NCBI GenBank assembly: GCA_947598345.1
Contig: CANQFF010000018.1
Coordinates: 1 to 16,791 of the forward strand
DNA length: 16,791 nucleotides
Reading direction: 5' to 3'
From: an uncultured Bacilli bacterium
Lineage (GTDB): Bacteria; Bacillota_I; Bacilli_A; RF39; UBA660
In this document: positions 16,435-16,791 of the stretch, in pieces
How positions within the stretch are numbered: position 1 is the stretch's first letter
Layout of the letters: every line of letters starts with the position of its first letter
Notes under the pieces: model-generated
The model's input: only the letters and a program-made list of their open reading frames with translations
Told to the model about the DNA's origin: nothing
Databases searched by the model: none
Position numbers and translations under genes: made by a program

Positions 16435-16452
16435 AAGTTTATTCATAAACTT
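16435..16452. other. Leader hairpin and mini reading frame before the flippase gene
   Basis: AAGTTTA (16435-16441) pairs with TAAACTT (16446-16452) across TTCA. On the minus strand it sits just upstream of the flippase start, where an SD is expected but missing. The same strand encodes MNKLVL from 16446, whose TGA overlaps the flippase ATG (ATGA). No clear promoter for the flippase gene was found in 16453-16550. Confidence 0.35.
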
Positions 16453-16511
16453 ATTAAAAAGTACGAGTTGTGTTTAAATTTTAAATAAATATGTAAATTT
16501 GAATATATGTA

Positions 16512-16520
16512 TGATATAAT
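16512..16520 (+). promoter_or_regulatory. Promoter-like extended -10 ahead of the transposase remnant
   Basis: TGA-TATAAT is the same form seen before cysS. The -35 (TGTAAA, 16492-16497) is poor. A GAGGTG SD-like site at 16526-16531 has no nearby start codon leading to an open frame. It may be a relic promoter of the decayed element. The rest of 16453-16547 shows nothing else I can name. Confidence 0.4.
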
Positions 16521-16547
16521 AAATATGAGGTGAAACTTATATTATAA

Positions 16548-16791
16548 TTTCTATCAAAGAATAATTATTTGAAAAAAATAAAAGGAAGATATAAGAAAGT
16601 ATATATTAAATTTTTTTCAAAGGATATTCAATGTACCTAATAAATCAAAATAAAGAAATAAAGGATTTAAAAATAAGAAAGTGGGAATGTCTAAACTGTT
16701 TAAGTTTAAACAAAAGATATAAATGCAAGTATAAATATAATGTTTGAAGGGTTAAAACTATATATGAAGAAAGACTTGGAACTGCAAGTCA
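16548..16791 (+). pseudogene. tnpB: Decayed C-terminal remnant of an IS200/IS605-type tnpB
   Basis: Conceptual translation over two frames gives the end of a TnpB-type RNA-guided nuclease: FFSKDIQCT (to 16637), then, in another frame, NQNKEIKDLKIRKWECLNC (16643-16699), then back in the first frame DINASINIMFEGLKLYM (16716-16766). These are the zinc-ribbon surroundings and the last RuvC motif (normally HDRDINASINI). The first CxxC has lost its second Cys, a TAA sits at 16638, and two frame changes break it, so no active protein is made. A 38-codon frame starting MYLINQ (16631-16747) exists but is only part of this remnant. The element continues past the window edge; its ends and guide RNA cannot be seen. 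Confidence 0.7.

Noticed and set aside
16430..16472. Imperfect direct repeat AGTACAAGTT / AGTACGAGTT upstream of the flippase gene
   Set aside because: Two short copies only, in low-complexity DNA; not enough to call an operator or insertion-site duplication.
16631..16747. A 38-codon frame (MYLINQ...) with an SD-like AAAGGA and a CxxC motif, as a possible small zinc protein
   Set aside because: Its sequence matches the interior of TnpB, and the following TnpB motif continues in another frame, so it is a fragment of a decayed gene.

Overview
The window comes from a very AT-rich Gram-positive (Bacillota) bacterium. It uses the standard bacterial code: TGA ends rel and truB in ATGA overlaps and tryptophan is TGG. 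Shine-Dalgarno (SD) sites are of the GGAGGTGATC type. The gene order rel-dtd-...-hisS-aspS is the one known from Bacillus and relatives. Strong base skew, small intergenic gaps and an archaeal-type AspRS suggest a compact, probably host-associated lineage such as the uncultured RF39/Erysipelotrichia-like gut clades. That last placement is inference.

Layout. 95-8206 is one block of + strand genes: rel (ppGpp synthetase/hydrolase), dtd (D-aminoacyl-tRNA deacylase), an AI-2E/PerM-family membrane protein, an unfamiliar protein with a transglutaminase-like Cys-His-Asp triad, then hisS from its own promoter and an archaeal-type aspS, closed by a terminator. 8262-10940 carries an ftsW/spoVE-type glycan polymerase and a lipoprotein of unknown function with a strong promoter and terminator. 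11012-12403 is a single-gene cysS unit. 12447-14197 is truB overlapping an NDP-sugar-type nucleotidyltransferase. It converges on lexA, with a shared two-way terminator.

The most interesting part is 14224-15140. lexA and a 47-codon single-membrane-span protein are transcribed divergently, each from a TTGACA promoter with a Bacillus-type LexA box in or against it. This is the position of yneA, the SOS division inhibitor of Bacillus, but the protein stops where YneA's LysM domain would begin. It looks like a minimal SOS-induced division brake. Its 3' end overlaps that of a SpoVB/MurJ-like flippase gene on the other strand.

The last 360 bases hold no intact gene. They contain the leader of the flippase gene and a frameshifted C-terminal remnant of an IS200/IS605-type tnpB that runs off the window. 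No rRNA, tRNA, CRISPR array or T-box/riboswitch was seen.

A recurring design feature is that every intrinsic terminator I could find has the gene's stop codon inside or touching the hairpin stem, and most promoters carry an extended -10 (TGn) element.
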